From Flavivirga abyssicola (GTDB taxonomy: Bacteria > Bacteroidota > Bacteroidia > Flavobacteriales > Flavobacteriaceae), in assembly GCF_030540775.2 (NCBI RefSeq), contig NZ_CP141266.1:3955001-4019000 (forward strand): a stretch of DNA of 64,000 nucleotides, in the 5' to 3' direction. Below the pieces are notes generated by a model. It saw only the letters and a list, made by a program, of their open reading frames with translations, was not told the origin of the DNA and did no database searches. A program made the translations under genes and the position numbers. Of the stretch, positions 51,140 to 59,877 are shown in pieces (position 1 is the stretch's first letter; every line of letters starts with the position of its first letter).

Positions 51140-53584
51140 TTAATTATTCCCAATTCTAATAATATCAGCAAATAACCCTGAGGCTGTTACTTCTGCACCA
51201 GCACCAGCACCTTTAATAATCATGGGCTGCTCTGGGTAGCGTTGTGTATAAAACATCACAATATTGTCTTTACCTTCTAGATTGTAAAATGGATGACCTT
51301 CTGGGATTTCTTGTAAACCAACATTAGCTTTACCATTATTTAATTGTGCCACATATTTTAATTGGCAATTTTTAGCTTTCGCGGAAGCGTATAAACTTTG
51401 ATAATGGGCTTCATCGTCAACTAATGTTTTATAAAAATCATCGACTGAACCACTTTTCAATCCTGATTCTGATAGGAAAGGTGTATTCGAAATATCTTCC
51501 AAATTCATTTCCATACCACTTTCACGAGCTAAAATCAATATTTTTCTAGCCACATCAACACCGCTTAAATCTATTCTTGGGTCTGGCTCTGTATAGCCTT
51601 CTGCTGCTGCTTGTTTAACAACATCATAGAATTTAGTGGTATCATTAAAATTATTAAATACAAAATTTAAACTTCCAGATAAAACAGCTTGAATTGATGT
51701 GATTTTATCACCAGAGGCAATTAAATTATTTAGTGTGTCAATAATAGGCAAGCCTGCACCTACATTGGTTTCAAATAAATATGGTGCGTTATATTTAAGA
51801 GATAGGCGCTTTAATAAACTGTAATTTTCATAATCACTAGAACATGCAATTTTATTACAAGCTACAACACCAATACTTTGGCGTAAATAGTCAGCATATA
51901 AATTCGCAACATCTTTATTTGCTGTCACATCAACAAAGATGCTATTACGTAAATTAAGAGATTTTGTTTTTTCAAAAAAGCCTTTTAAAGTAGCTTGTTC
52001 CCCAGAAGCGAGTTCTTCTTTCCAGTTTTTCAAGTCTATGCCAGCGTCATTAAAAATCATTGTTCTGGAGTTTGATAATCCAGCAATACGTATATTGATT
52101 TTTAAATTTTCTTTTAAATAGGCGTTTTGTTGCTGTATTTGATCTACTAACTTTTCTCCAACATTTCCAACGCCTGTAATAAATACATTCAGTTGTTTCG
52201 TTTCAATTTCAAAGAATTGCTCGTGCAAGGTATTTAAAGCCTTTTTTACGTCGTTTTCTGATATTACGGCTGAAATATTCTTCTCGGAAGCTCCTTGTGC
52301 AATAGCGCGAATGTTAATATTGTTTTTACCTAAAGTACTGAACATTTTTCCGCTAATACCTTGATGGTTTTTCATGTTATCGCCAACAAGCGCAACAATA
52401 GAAAGATTTGTTTCAACTATTATTGGGTTTATTTTATTTAAAGCAATTTCGTTTTCAAAAGCGGTGTCAATAGCTTGTTTAGCCATTTCAGCATCTTTTT
52501 CTTCAATTCCTAAACAAATAGAATGCTCGGACGATGCTTGAGTAATTAAGATGATATTAATTTTTTCCTGAGACAGAGTTTCAAATAACCTTTTAGAAAA
52601 CCCAGGAATACCAACCATACCGCTACCTTCTAAGGTTAATAACGCAATATTTCCAATATTACTGATTCCTTTTACAGGTGATACAGCACTTGTTTCCTCA
52701 TTAGAAATAATGGTTCCAACCGCATTTGGTTCTAATGTGTTTTTTATGTGGATAGGGATTTCTAAATCTAAGACTGGTTGCACTGTTGGTGGATATAAAA
52801 CTTTAGCACCAAAGTGTGATAATTCCATAGCCTCTTGGTATGAAATTTTTTCGATAGGGTAGGCTTGTTTTACCAATTTTGGATTGGTAGTATACATTCC
52901 ACTAACGTCTGTCCAAATCTCCAATTGTTCTACTTTTAATGCAGCAGCGACTATAGCTGCGGTAAAATCTGAACCGCCACGTCCTAGCGTCGTTTGTTCT
53001 CCTGCTATAGATTTTGATACAAAGCCAGGAAGAATAGTAATTTGTTGAGTTGCAGTTTTAAAATAATCTACTATATTTTTATCAGTAAGATTGTATTCAA
53101 CTTCTGCTTTTGTGAAATTTGAATTCGTTACGATTAATTCCTGAGAGTTTTTACGATCTGCAGAAAACCCGCGATTTTTCATAGTTTCTGAAATCATATA
53201 GGACGATAACAATTCTCCAAAACTCACCAGTTTATCGGATGTTTTCGGAGATAACTCATTTATTAGATAGATACCCTCTAGTAAATTTTTTAATTCTTCT
53301 AATCTGGTTTCTGTATATGCTATAATTGAACTAGCATGATTTGGATTTAATTCATTTATAATATTTAAATGAATATCTTTTATAGTATTAAAAGTGTCTT
53401 TAAAACTAGTGTCTTTATTTTGAGCTTGCTTACCAGCTAAAAGCAGCTTATCAGTAATACCACCAACGGCAGATACAACGCATATAATGGAATCTTTTTG
53501 CGAATATCCAGTTAAGATATCTATGACGTTATTTATGTTTTTTGCAGAACCTACTGAAGTTCCACCAAATTTTAAAACTTTCAT
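51140..53584 (-). CDS. thrA: Bifunctional aspartokinase / homoserine dehydrogenase
   Basis: 815 residues from MKVLKFGGTSVGSAKN; a longer frame to 53629 is rejected because those residues overlap the attenuator hairpin. The kinase domain (1-~290) has KFGGTSV and FAAIV-type active-site loops (GRGGSDFTAAIVAAAL); two ACT domains (~300-455) mediate Thr feedback; homoserine dehydrogenase follows (~460-815) with the NAD loop FITGVGNVGEKLV and FETNVGAGLPII. First enzyme gene of the thr operon, preceded by a Thr/Ile-rich leader peptide. Confidence 0.96.
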   Translation of the reverse strand: MKVLKFGGTSVGSAKNINNVIDILTGYSQKDSIICVVSAVGGITDKLLLAGKQAQNKDTSFKDTFNTIKDIHLNIINELNPNHASSIIAYTETRLEELKNLLEGIYLINELSPKTSDKLVSFGELLSSYMISETMKNRGFSADRKNSQELIVTNSNFTKAEVEYNLTDKNIVDYFKTATQQITILPGFVSKSIAGEQTTLGRGGSDFTAAIVAAALKVEQLEIWTDVSGMYTTNPKLVKQAYPIEKISYQEAMELSHFGAKVLYPPTVQPVLDLEIPIHIKNTLEPNAVGTIISNEETSAVSPVKGISNIGNIALLTLEGSGMVGIPGFSKRLFETLSQEKINIILITQASSEHSICLGIEEKDAEMAKQAIDTAFENEIALNKINPIIVETNLSIVALVGDNMKNHQGISGKMFSTLGKNNINIRAIAQGASEKNISAVISENDVKKALNTLHEQFFEIETKQLNVFITGVGNVGEKLVDQIQQQNAYLKENLKINIRIAGLSNSRTMIFNDAGIDLKNWKEELASGEQATLKGFFEKTKSLNLRNSIFVDVTANKDVANLYADYLRQSIGVVACNKIACSSDYENYSLLKRLSLKYNAPYLFETNVGAGLPIIDTLNNLIASGDKITSIQAVLSGSLNFVFNNFNDTTKFYDVVKQAAAEGYTEPDPRIDLSGVDVARKILILARESGMEMNLEDISNTPFLSESGLKSGSVDDFYKTLVDDEAHYQSLYASAKAKNCQLKYVAQLNNGKANVGLQEIPEGHPFYNLEGKDNIVMFYTQRYPEQPMIIKGAGAGAEVTASGLFADIIRIGNN

Positions 53585-53605
53585 TTTTTTAATGAATTGA
53601 TAATT

Positions 53606-53645
53606 GAAAAAAATATTTTGATGTTGCAATTGTAAAAATTACAAC
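53606..53645 (-). terminator. Putative attenuator terminator of the thr operon
   Basis: On the minus strand GTTGTAA (53645-53639) pairs with TTGCAAC (53629-53623, one G-U) around a nine-base loop, followed by an A/T tail with seven Ts. GTTGTAA can instead pair perfectly with TTACAAC inside the leader Thr codons, an exclusive alternative. The CCC...GGGG hairpin at the end of the leader ORF is a third structure. Confidence 0.5.
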
Positions 53646-53666
53646 GATAGCCTGAAGAATATATAG

Positions 53667-53774
53667 TTAGCAACCCCAAAGGGTTGTAATAATTGTAGTT
53701 GTACCAAAAATAGTAATAGTCCCTTCTGTTAAAGAAGAGAAATATATATCTGTATTTTGGTTTAAATGATTCAT
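53667..53774 (-). CDS. thrL: thr operon leader peptide
   Basis: A 35-codon ORF on the minus strand, ATG at 53774, TAA at 53669-53667. Residues 16-31 read TEGTITIFGTTTIITT: eight Thr and four Ile in sixteen, with nine Thr and five Ile in all. It ends LWGC, where the RNA can form a CAACCC/GGGTTG hairpin. It lies 82 bp before thrA and just after a candidate promoter. The composition mirrors the E. coli thr leader, where scarcity of Thr or Ile stalls the ribosome and prevents termination. Analogous mechanism is inferred; the ORF itself is plain in the sequence. Confidence 0.78.
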   Translation of the reverse strand: MNHLNQNTDIYFSSLTEGTITIFGTTTIITTLWGC

Positions 53775-53795
53775 TATATTCATATAATACTACTT

Positions 53796-53803
53796 CAAAA
53801 GTA
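53796..53803 (-). promoter_or_regulatory. Candidate -7 promoter element of the thr operon
   Basis: CAAAAGTA reads TACTTTTG on the minus strand, matching TAnnTTTG, 22 bp upstream of the leader start codon; predicted 5' end about 15 bases before the leader ATG. Confidence 0.5.
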
Positions 53804-53918
53804 TTACTTTTAGCCTAATAAAAAAACTAAAATTGCTTTATTTGTAGTATTCTTATATAGAAGCTATTTTCTTAAAATAAAAGCGACGAAAGTAATAGAG
53901 AATTGAAAAATTAATAAT

Positions 53919-53968
53919 TGAACTCATCAGGGCTTTTTGGTTAAATATAAAAAGTAATCATGAGATCA
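53919..53968. repeat. Degenerate, shortened relative of the 162-bp element
   Basis: TGAACTCATCAGGGCTTTTT at 53919-53938 is close to the terminal repeat of copies A and B, and AAAAAGTAATCATGAGATCA at 53949-53968 resembles the other end. The interior is nearly absent. Confidence 0.45.
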
Positions 53969-53985
53969 TTAATAAAAAAGAATGC

Positions 53986-55527
53986 ATGAAACTATTTTCT
54001 AAAGAACAGATTTATGAAGGAGACAAGCTAACTTCAGAACGTCAAAAAATATCATCAACAGATTTGATGGAGCGAGCAGGGATGCAAATATTTAACTGGA
54101 TGCATATGCGCATGCAAGGGGCACAAGTGCCTATTCATATATTTTGCGGGATTGGAAATAATGGGGGTGATGGATTAGTGCTTGCCAGACATTTAATTCT
54201 AGATGGTTATAATGTTAAAACTTATATTATTAATTGTAGTGATAAACGATCGAAGGATTTTTTAATTAATTATGACAGAATTAAAAATGTTACTAAAGAT
54301 TGGCCTACACTTTTAAGCTGTACTGAAGACTTTCCTGAAATTCATCCGGATGATATTATTGTTGATGCTGTTTTTGGTATTGGATTAAACAGACCTGTAG
54401 ATGATTGGGTGAAAGCATTATTTATGCATTTTAGAAAAACTAAAGCATTTACTTTATCTGTTGACATTCCTTCAGGATTAAGTACAGATAAGGTTTTAGA
54501 AGATGAAGATGGTGCTGTTTGGGCGGGTTATACACTAAGCTTCGCATCACCTAAATTGGTTTTCTTTTTACCAGAAACTGCCAAGTATACTGTACAATGG
54601 GAAGTCTTGGATATTGGTCTTGACCAAGAGTTTTTATTGACTACTAATACAGAGGCAGAATTAATAGGAAAACATGAAGTACTACCTCTTTATAAGCCAA
54701 GAGAAAAATTTTCACATAAAGGGCAATTTGGGCATAGTCTTATTATTGGTGGAAGCTATGGTAAAATAGGAGCTGTGGCATTAGCTAGTAAAGCTGCTTT
54801 ATCTGCTGGGGCTGGTTTAATTACTACATACACTCCAAAATGCGGATACATACCTTTGCAGGCCTCTTTCTCAGAAGCCATGGTTATAACAGATACTGAT
54901 GAGGAAATAATCACAGATATTAAGTTTGATATAGAACCTACAGTTGTAGGTTTTGGAATAGGAGTGGGAACGCACTCAAAAACTATAACTGCTTTTGAAG
55001 CCTTTTTGAAGAAAAACAAGGCGCCTTTGGTTATTGATGCCGATGGAATCAATATGTTATCAAAAAAGAAAGCTTTATTAAAATTACTGCCAGAACAAAC
55101 CATTTTAACACCTCACCCTAAAGAATTAGAGCGTTTAATTGGAACTTGGAAAGATGATTTTGATAAATTAAAAAAAGTAAAAGCATTTTCGAAAAAGTAT
55201 GCATGTATAGTTATTATAAAAGGAGCCAATAGTATTACCGTGTTTGATAATAAGCTTTATGTAAACACAACAGGGAACCCTGGATTATCTACAGCTGGAA
55301 GTGGAGATGTATTAACCGGAATTATTACCGGATTGATTTCTCAAGGATACACCACGTTAGAAGCTGCAATATTTGGAACATATTTACATGGAAGATCAGC
55401 AGATATTGCCGTTGAAAGTTTTGGTTATCAAAGTTTAATTGCCAGTCATGTTATTGACTACCTCGGTGAGGCTTTTATTGATTTGTTTAAGCAGCCAGAG
55501 CAACCAGCAGAACCAGAACAAGATTAA
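53986..55527 (+). CDS. nnr: Bifunctional NAD(P)H-hydrate repair enzyme
   Basis: 513 residues. The N-terminal YjeF_N epimerase domain (~1-215; IFCGIGNNGGDGLVLARHL, VDAVFGIGLNRPV) interconverts the R and S forms of damaged NAD(P)HX. The C-terminal ribokinase-like ADP-dependent dehydratase (~225-500; GHSLIIGGSYGKIGAVALASKAAL, TPHPKELERL, GNPGLSTAGSGDVLTG with the catalytic Asp near 441) restores NAD(P)H. A Pro/Glu-rich tail ends the protein. Monocistronic with a strong terminator. Confidence 0.95.
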   Translation: MKLFSKEQIYEGDKLTSERQKISSTDLMERAGMQIFNWMHMRMQGAQVPIHIFCGIGNNGGDGLVLARHLILDGYNVKTYIINCSDKRSKDFLINYDRIKNVTKDWPTLLSCTEDFPEIHPDDIIVDAVFGIGLNRPVDDWVKALFMHFRKTKAFTLSVDIPSGLSTDKVLEDEDGAVWAGYTLSFASPKLVFFLPETAKYTVQWEVLDIGLDQEFLLTTNTEAELIGKHEVLPLYKPREKFSHKGQFGHSLIIGGSYGKIGAVALASKAALSAGAGLITTYTPKCGYIPLQASFSEAMVITDTDEEIITDIKFDIEPTVVGFGIGVGTHSKTITAFEAFLKKNKAPLVIDADGINMLSKKKALLKLLPEQTILTPHPKELERLIGTWKDDFDKLKKVKAFSKKYACIVIIKGANSITVFDNKLYVNTTGNPGLSTAGSGDVLTGIITGLISQGYTTLEAAIFGTYLHGRSADIAVESFGYQSLIASHVIDYLGEAFIDLFKQPEQPAEPEQD

Positions 55528-55563
55528 TTTTAAAAATAGCTTGAATGGTAATGAAATTTACTA

Positions 55564-55597
55564 AAAAAGCCAATGAAATTTGTTTCATTGGCTTTTT
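55564..55597. terminator. Strong bidirectional terminator between nnr and the TlpA-like gene
   Basis: AAAAAGCCAATGAAA and TTTCATTGGCTTTTT form a perfect 15-bp stem with a four-base loop, 36 bp after nnr and 25 bp after the convergent gene. Confidence 0.92.
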
Positions 55598-55622
55598 ACT
55601 TTATGTATATTATTCTCTTTAA

Positions 55623-56633
55623 TTAAATATTTAAAGAAGTAAATAATTCGATTAGTTTCGGGTTAGATGGTCTAGGAGCATCAGCATTAACAACGTTACC
55701 ATCTGGGTCTATCAAAATAAAACGAGGAATCCCTTTTATATTATAGCCTCGAACAAATTCCGATTGCCAATTATTATCGGCAAATAATTGTACACCGCCT
55801 AATTCTTTATCGGCAACCATTTTTTTCCAGGCATCATGATCTTTCTGGTTATCAATAGAAATACTAACAAACTCAATATTTTTCCCATGATATTGTCCTT
55901 CAACTTTTTTAAGCGAAGGAATTTCTTTTTTACAAGGTCCACACCAGGTTGCCCATACATCAATGTAAACATATTTTCCTTTTAAATCTGCTAATGATGT
56001 TGTTCCTCCTTTATGATTCTCATAATTAACAAAGTTAGGAGAAGGTTTGCCTATAAAGTCAGATAATTGGCTTGCTCGCTGTTTTTGTTGAGTATAAGCA
56101 GCTGTAATACCTGTATTAAGGTTCTTCAAACCAGCTTTTTCATTTGCATAAATTGTAGAGTCGATGTTTTTATTGCTTTCAATAAACTCCGTTAATGTTT
56201 TTTCAATTTCATTAACTTTGGCTTTAAAAGCATCTTCTTCTAAATCAAATAAATCTGGCGTTAAAATACGTTCCTGTATTAAAGCTTTTTGTGCTAGGTA
56301 GTTGCTTGTTTCTGCACCTGTGCCTGTATATTTAATCGTCTCGTCAAATTGTTTTGTATCAAGGGTTAAGTTAATATCAAATCCATTTTCAAGGAACATA
56401 TTAGTAGATTCTGCTCCATCAAAAAGGTTGTGAATACCAGAAACAACTTTTAAGGTATCACTAAAAGTACCATCTTCATTGACTTTAATGGTTTTAGAAT
56501 ATGTTCGTGTTCTAACAACTAAGGAGTCGCTATTTTTATCGGTGATTTTACCTGATAAAGTTACATAGTCTTTGGGAGCATTCTCACAGGCCGCTATAGC
56601 TACTGTTAATGCTAAAAAAAGTATTTTTTTCAT
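55623..56633 (-). CDS. TlpA-type thioredoxin lipoprotein with DUF4369 domain
   Basis: 336 residues with a lipobox (AIAAC, Cys16). An N-terminal DUF4369-like beta domain (LSGKITDKNSDSLVVRTRTYSKTIKVNEDGTFSD) and a helical linker (~110-195) precede a TlpA/ResA-like thioredoxin domain with WATWCGPCKKEIPSL (WCGPC near 228-232) and a cis-Pro in IKGIPRFILIDPDG. Likely a periplasm-facing reductase, for cytochrome c maturation or unknown disulfide proteins. Confidence 0.9.
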   Translation of the reverse strand: MKKILFLALTVAIAACENAPKDYVTLSGKITDKNSDSLVVRTRTYSKTIKVNEDGTFSDTLKVVSGIHNLFDGAESTNMFLENGFDINLTLDTKQFDETIKYTGTGAETSNYLAQKALIQERILTPDLFDLEEDAFKAKVNEIEKTLTEFIESNKNIDSTIYANEKAGLKNLNTGITAAYTQQKQRASQLSDFIGKPSPNFVNYENHKGGTTSLADLKGKYVYIDVWATWCGPCKKEIPSLKKVEGQYHGKNIEFVSISIDNQKDHDAWKKMVADKELGGVQLFADNNWQSEFVRGYNIKGIPRFILIDPDGNVVNADAPRPSNPKLIELFTSLNI

Positions 56634-56653
56634 ATTTCGGTTTATTAAAAAAC

Positions 56654-56661
56654 CAAAAATA
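56654..56661 (-). promoter_or_regulatory. Candidate -7 promoter element for the TlpA-like gene
   Basis: CAAAAATA reads TATTTTTG on the minus strand, matching TAnnTTTG, 21 bp before the start codon. Confidence 0.42.
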
Positions 56662-56752
56662 AACTTTTATATTAAACGTTGTTAATTATTAACATTTTGT
56701 TATGTATTAGATTTAGGTTGTTTTAATAGTTGTGTGGGCAAGTAATGTTTAT

Positions 56753-57607
56753 TTATAGTTCACAGGTTAATGTATTATAATCCACTATTTCTGGTATAAT
56801 ATTTAATGCATGCAATTGTTTTTGCACGTTCATTATGGTTTGCTTATCAATTAAACTCTGGGACCATTCGGTAATGCTTAACCATTCTTGTACATCTTCA
56901 AGTTGTTGCTCATAGCGATTTGAAATTGTTTTGTCTATACTTGGAATCTCTTTAAATTCTGAGGTTGTATTATTAATAATCTCTAAAATAGTTTCTAAAT
57001 CTTCTTGATTCGAATCAATAAAATCTTCGCGTACAGCAATTACAAAACATGGCCATGGTGATGGGCAATTACCAATTCTTCTAAATATGCCATCGTCAAC
57101 TAATGGTTTTGTCGTAAATTTTTCCCATAAAAAATAATCTGCTTTACCAGTAGTTAATCCTTCTACGGCTCCGTCTAAATTTTTTATAATTTCAAAATCC
57201 AGATCTTTTTCTAAGTTCCATCTATTATTTTCTGCATGGATGTAAGCCATTAAATGAGAGCCAGACCCATACCTGCTTATTGCAGCTTTTGTCCCTTTTA
57301 GGTCTTCTATGGTTTTATAAGGAGAATTATGGGCTACATGAATACCCCAATTTAAAGGGGTTTGCACAAAGGTTTGCACAATTTTACTAGGGTTACCAGC
57401 TATGATATCTTTTATAATCCCTTCTGTAAGTATAACAGCTATATCAATGTCTTTGTTTCTAAGGGCTTTACACATAGCACCTGTGCCTCCTGCGTAATCG
57501 TGCCAGCGTAAATTAATACCTTCTTTTTTATAATCTCCATTTTTTAGTGTTAAATACCATGCTAAATTAAAATGCTCTGGTACGCCACCAATATTTACTT
57601 TCTTCAT
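56753..57607 (-). CDS. Substrate-binding-type protein without signal peptide (NMT1/THI5-like)
   Basis: 284 residues of the type II periplasmic-binding-protein fold: KVNIGGVPEHFNLAWYLTLKNGDYKKEGINLRW, GTGAMCKALRNKDIDIAVILTEG, then DLKGTKAAISRYGSGSHLMAYIHA. It lacks any signal peptide or lipobox and no ABC permease or ATPase is adjacent, so it probably acts in the cytoplasm as a sensor or enzyme. Last gene of the SUI1-DUF1835-phosphorylase unit, 12 bp after the phosphorylase. Ligand unknown; a pyrimidine-like molecule would fit the neighbours but is not shown. Confidence 0.8.
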   Translation of the reverse strand: MKKVNIGGVPEHFNLAWYLTLKNGDYKKEGINLRWHDYAGGTGAMCKALRNKDIDIAVILTEGIIKDIIAGNPSKIVQTFVQTPLNWGIHVAHNSPYKTIEDLKGTKAAISRYGSGSHLMAYIHAENNRWNLEKDLDFEIIKNLDGAVEGLTTGKADYFLWEKFTTKPLVDDGIFRRIGNCPSPWPCFVIAVREDFIDSNQEDLETILEIINNTTSEFKEIPSIDKTISNRYEQQLEDVQEWLSITEWSQSLIDKQTIMNVQKQLHALNIIPEIVDYNTLTCEL

Positions 57608-57619
57608 TAAGTCAATCTG

Positions 57620-58489
57620 TTAGTCAGCAATTTTATCAAGTGTATATTTTATAAGTTTATCGATAACTTCTGAAGGGTTTTTACTAAAAGTCCCAGAAGC
57701 TCTATTAGCAATTATAGCATTTAGAGATAAGGCATGATGCCCTAATAATTTTGCTAAGCCATATATAGCAGATGTTTCCATCTCCAAATTAGTAATGCGT
57801 GTGCCTTCAAAATTAAAAGCATCCATTTTATTGTTTAGGTCAGCGTCTTGAACGGGTAATCTTAAAACACGTCCCTGTGGCCCATAAAATCCGCCTGCTG
57901 TAGCAGTTAATCCTTTATGAGTCATGTTACTTTCAAATTGCTTTTCAAGTAAGTCACTGTTTTCTATAACAATAGGCCTTGCTTTGTGCTTATGCCAATT
58001 GGTTTGCTTTATAAAAGCGTCTTCTATATTTGGGTTATTAATAGTGTCTATTTGGTAGGCATGTAACATGCCATTAAGGTCTAATCCATAAGTGCTTAAG
58101 AGAAAAGAGTCTATAGGTATATCCTTTTGTAACGAACCAGAAGTCCCTATTCTTATAATATTCAAACTTGTTATGGTTTGTTTTGGGATTTTGGTGGTTA
58201 AATCGATATTAAAAAGGGCGTCCAATTCATTTAGAACAATATCTATGTTATCTGGACCAATTCCTGTAGAAATAACAGTTATACGCTTGCCTTTATAATG
58301 TCCTGTTTGGGTTTTAAACTCACGTTTTTGTGTAGAGAATTCAATGCTATCAAAATATTTAGAGACTTTCTCAACACGATTTTGATCACCAACAAAAATG
58401 ATCGTATTAGAAACGTTTTCGGGCTTTAAATTTAAATGATAAACACTGCCATCCGGATTTAAAATGAGTTCAGATTCCTTAATGGGCAT
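57620..58489 (-). CDS. Nucleoside phosphorylase (uridine phosphorylase-like)
   Basis: 289 residues of the PNP/UDP superfamily. VGDQNRVEKVSKYFD (phosphate site), VISTGIGPDNIDIVLNEL, LNIIRIGTSGSLQ and ITNLEMETSAIYGLAKLLGHHALSLNAI, where the EMET motif binds ribose. Reversible phosphorolysis of a nucleoside in salvage. The start overlaps the end of the DUF1835 gene by 11 bp, so the genes are coupled. The base specificity is not resolved. Confidence 0.88.
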   Translation of the reverse strand: MPIKESELILNPDGSVYHLNLKPENVSNTIIFVGDQNRVEKVSKYFDSIEFSTQKREFKTQTGHYKGKRITVISTGIGPDNIDIVLNELDALFNIDLTTKIPKQTITSLNIIRIGTSGSLQKDIPIDSFLLSTYGLDLNGMLHAYQIDTINNPNIEDAFIKQTNWHKHKARPIVIENSDLLEKQFESNMTHKGLTATAGGFYGPQGRVLRLPVQDADLNNKMDAFNFEGTRITNLEMETSAIYGLAKLLGHHALSLNAIIANRASGTFSKNPSEVIDKLIKYTLDKIAD

Positions 58490-59420
58490 TTAATACAGTT
58501 TTTACGAGTTTATTTTGTTTTTTATTAAATTGAAAGTCGAATTTTTTAAGACCTCCATAAACTATATTATTATCAATTTCAATAGCGACATTATGTTGAC
58601 CTAATAGTGCTTCGTGTCCTTTTCTATTAAGGCTTATATGTTGTTCTTCATTTGTAAAAAAGATACTAAGCTTATCTATGATTCTAGAAATTTGAATATC
58701 CCCAAAGCCATAGTACCCTTGATAATTAAGAACATACCCTAATAAGTGATGTTTAGATTTTATAGTATTATTTTTAATAATTTCCAGTATGTTTTTTTCT
58801 AAAGCATTTAAACCATGTACAGAATCTGGAAAACGTTCTAAATGTGCTTTTAGGCAATTACTTAAATATTTGAATGACGATACAGTTATAATGTACGGTT
58901 TTAACAAGTTATGATCTTTACCGCAATAAATTTCCCAAATGGTTTTAGCTAAATCTAAATCTTCAGAATTTAGCTTAACTCTTTCTTTGTAATGAGTCAT
59001 TAATTGCTCAGCATTGAGCTCTGATAACCCTTTTAATATTTTACTACCTTTAATACGTCCGCTACATACCAAGAAAATTGGAAGATTGATTTTCTTCTGC
59101 ATTAAGAGGTTGATAACTGCTAGCATATTAATATGACAAAACAAATCGTATTCAAACCACAGTATAATTTCTGAGTAGTCTTTGTAAGTATTCAGTTTAC
59201 TTAATTCAGATTTAATCTTATCTGTATCTAAATCAATATCATAAAACTCGTTAAAAAAAGACGTTCTGACATCCAAGAATTTTTCAGAGTTTATCTCTAC
59301 AATAGTTGGTCCTTCACAAAGCATTTCTTGCCAAGTTAGTTTTTCACCAGCAATATCTAACTCATTTAAATAATTAGTTAAAACATCGCCATTAGTAATA
59401 TGAAGTGGTCGTTTTTCCAT
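58479..59420 (-). CDS. DUF1835 family protein
   Basis: 313 residues, cytoplasmic. The N-terminal DUF1835 signature is RPLHITNGDVLTNYLNELDIAGEKLTWQEMLCEGPTI; the C-terminal part (LNALEKNILEIIKNNTIKSKHHLLGYVLN; FGDIQISRIIDKLS) resembles a winged helix as in DUF3658 partners. Function unknown. It starts two bases after the SUI1 gene and overlaps the phosphorylase start. Confidence 0.83.
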   Translation of the reverse strand: MEKRPLHITNGDVLTNYLNELDIAGEKLTWQEMLCEGPTIVEINSEKFLDVRTSFFNEFYDIDLDTDKIKSELSKLNTYKDYSEIILWFEYDLFCHINMLAVINLLMQKKINLPIFLVCSGRIKGSKILKGLSELNAEQLMTHYKERVKLNSEDLDLAKTIWEIYCGKDHNLLKPYIITVSSFKYLSNCLKAHLERFPDSVHGLNALEKNILEIIKNNTIKSKHHLLGYVLNYQGYYGFGDIQISRIIDKLSIFFTNEEQHISLNRKGHEALLGQHNVAIEIDNNIVYGGLKKFDFQFNKKQNKLVKTVLNAH

Positions 59421-59422
59421 AA

Positions 59423-59752
59423 TTAACCGCCTACACGTTTTACTTTAAATCCCTTCTCTTGAAGCATTTTCATTATTTTGTCACGATAATCTCCTTGGAT
59501 AATAATTTTATCATCCTTAAAACTACCGCCAACACTTAGCTTGGTTTTAATATCTTTAGCTAAAGCCTTAAAATCGTCATGGGCACCAGTATAACCTTCT
59601 AGTATAGTAATGGGTTTGCCTTTACGCTTTTCGTACTTGCAAATAATTGGGTCGTCTTGCATCCATATTCCTGATGGTTCACTATCGTTTTCCACAGGTT
59701 CAGATGGTGCGTGATCTGGAAACAGGTTTTTTAATTGGTCTTGTAAATCCAT
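59423..59752 (-). CDS. SUI1/eIF1-like translation factor
   Basis: 109 residues, YciH type. An acidic N-terminal tail leads into the SUI1 fold: ICKYEKRKGKPITILEGYTGAHDDFKALAKDIKTKLSVGGS, then IIIQGDYRDKIMKMLQEKGFKVKRVGG with the conserved QGD turn. Bacterial homologues are thought to affect start-codon fidelity, but their role is uncertain. First gene of a four-gene unit. Two TTCAGTT units (59757-59770) lie directly upstream of the start. Confidence 0.9.
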   Translation of the reverse strand: MDLQDQLKNLFPDHAPSEPVENDSEPSGIWMQDDPIICKYEKRKGKPITILEGYTGAHDDFKALAKDIKTKLSVGGSFKDDKIIIQGDYRDKIMKMLQEKGFKVKRVGG

Positions 59753-59877
59753 CTTGTTCAGTTTTCAGTTACAGTGTTCAGATAATAGGTACTAAACAAA
59801 AAACTGTTTACTATTTTTTATGGTGTTAAATATTCAGTTAAGAGAGCTAACTGCCAACTTCAACTGAATACTGTAAA

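Noticed and set aside
53585-53629. N-terminal extension of ThrA
   Set aside because: The extension overlaps the attenuator hairpin region, and the family starts at MKVLKFGGTSVG.
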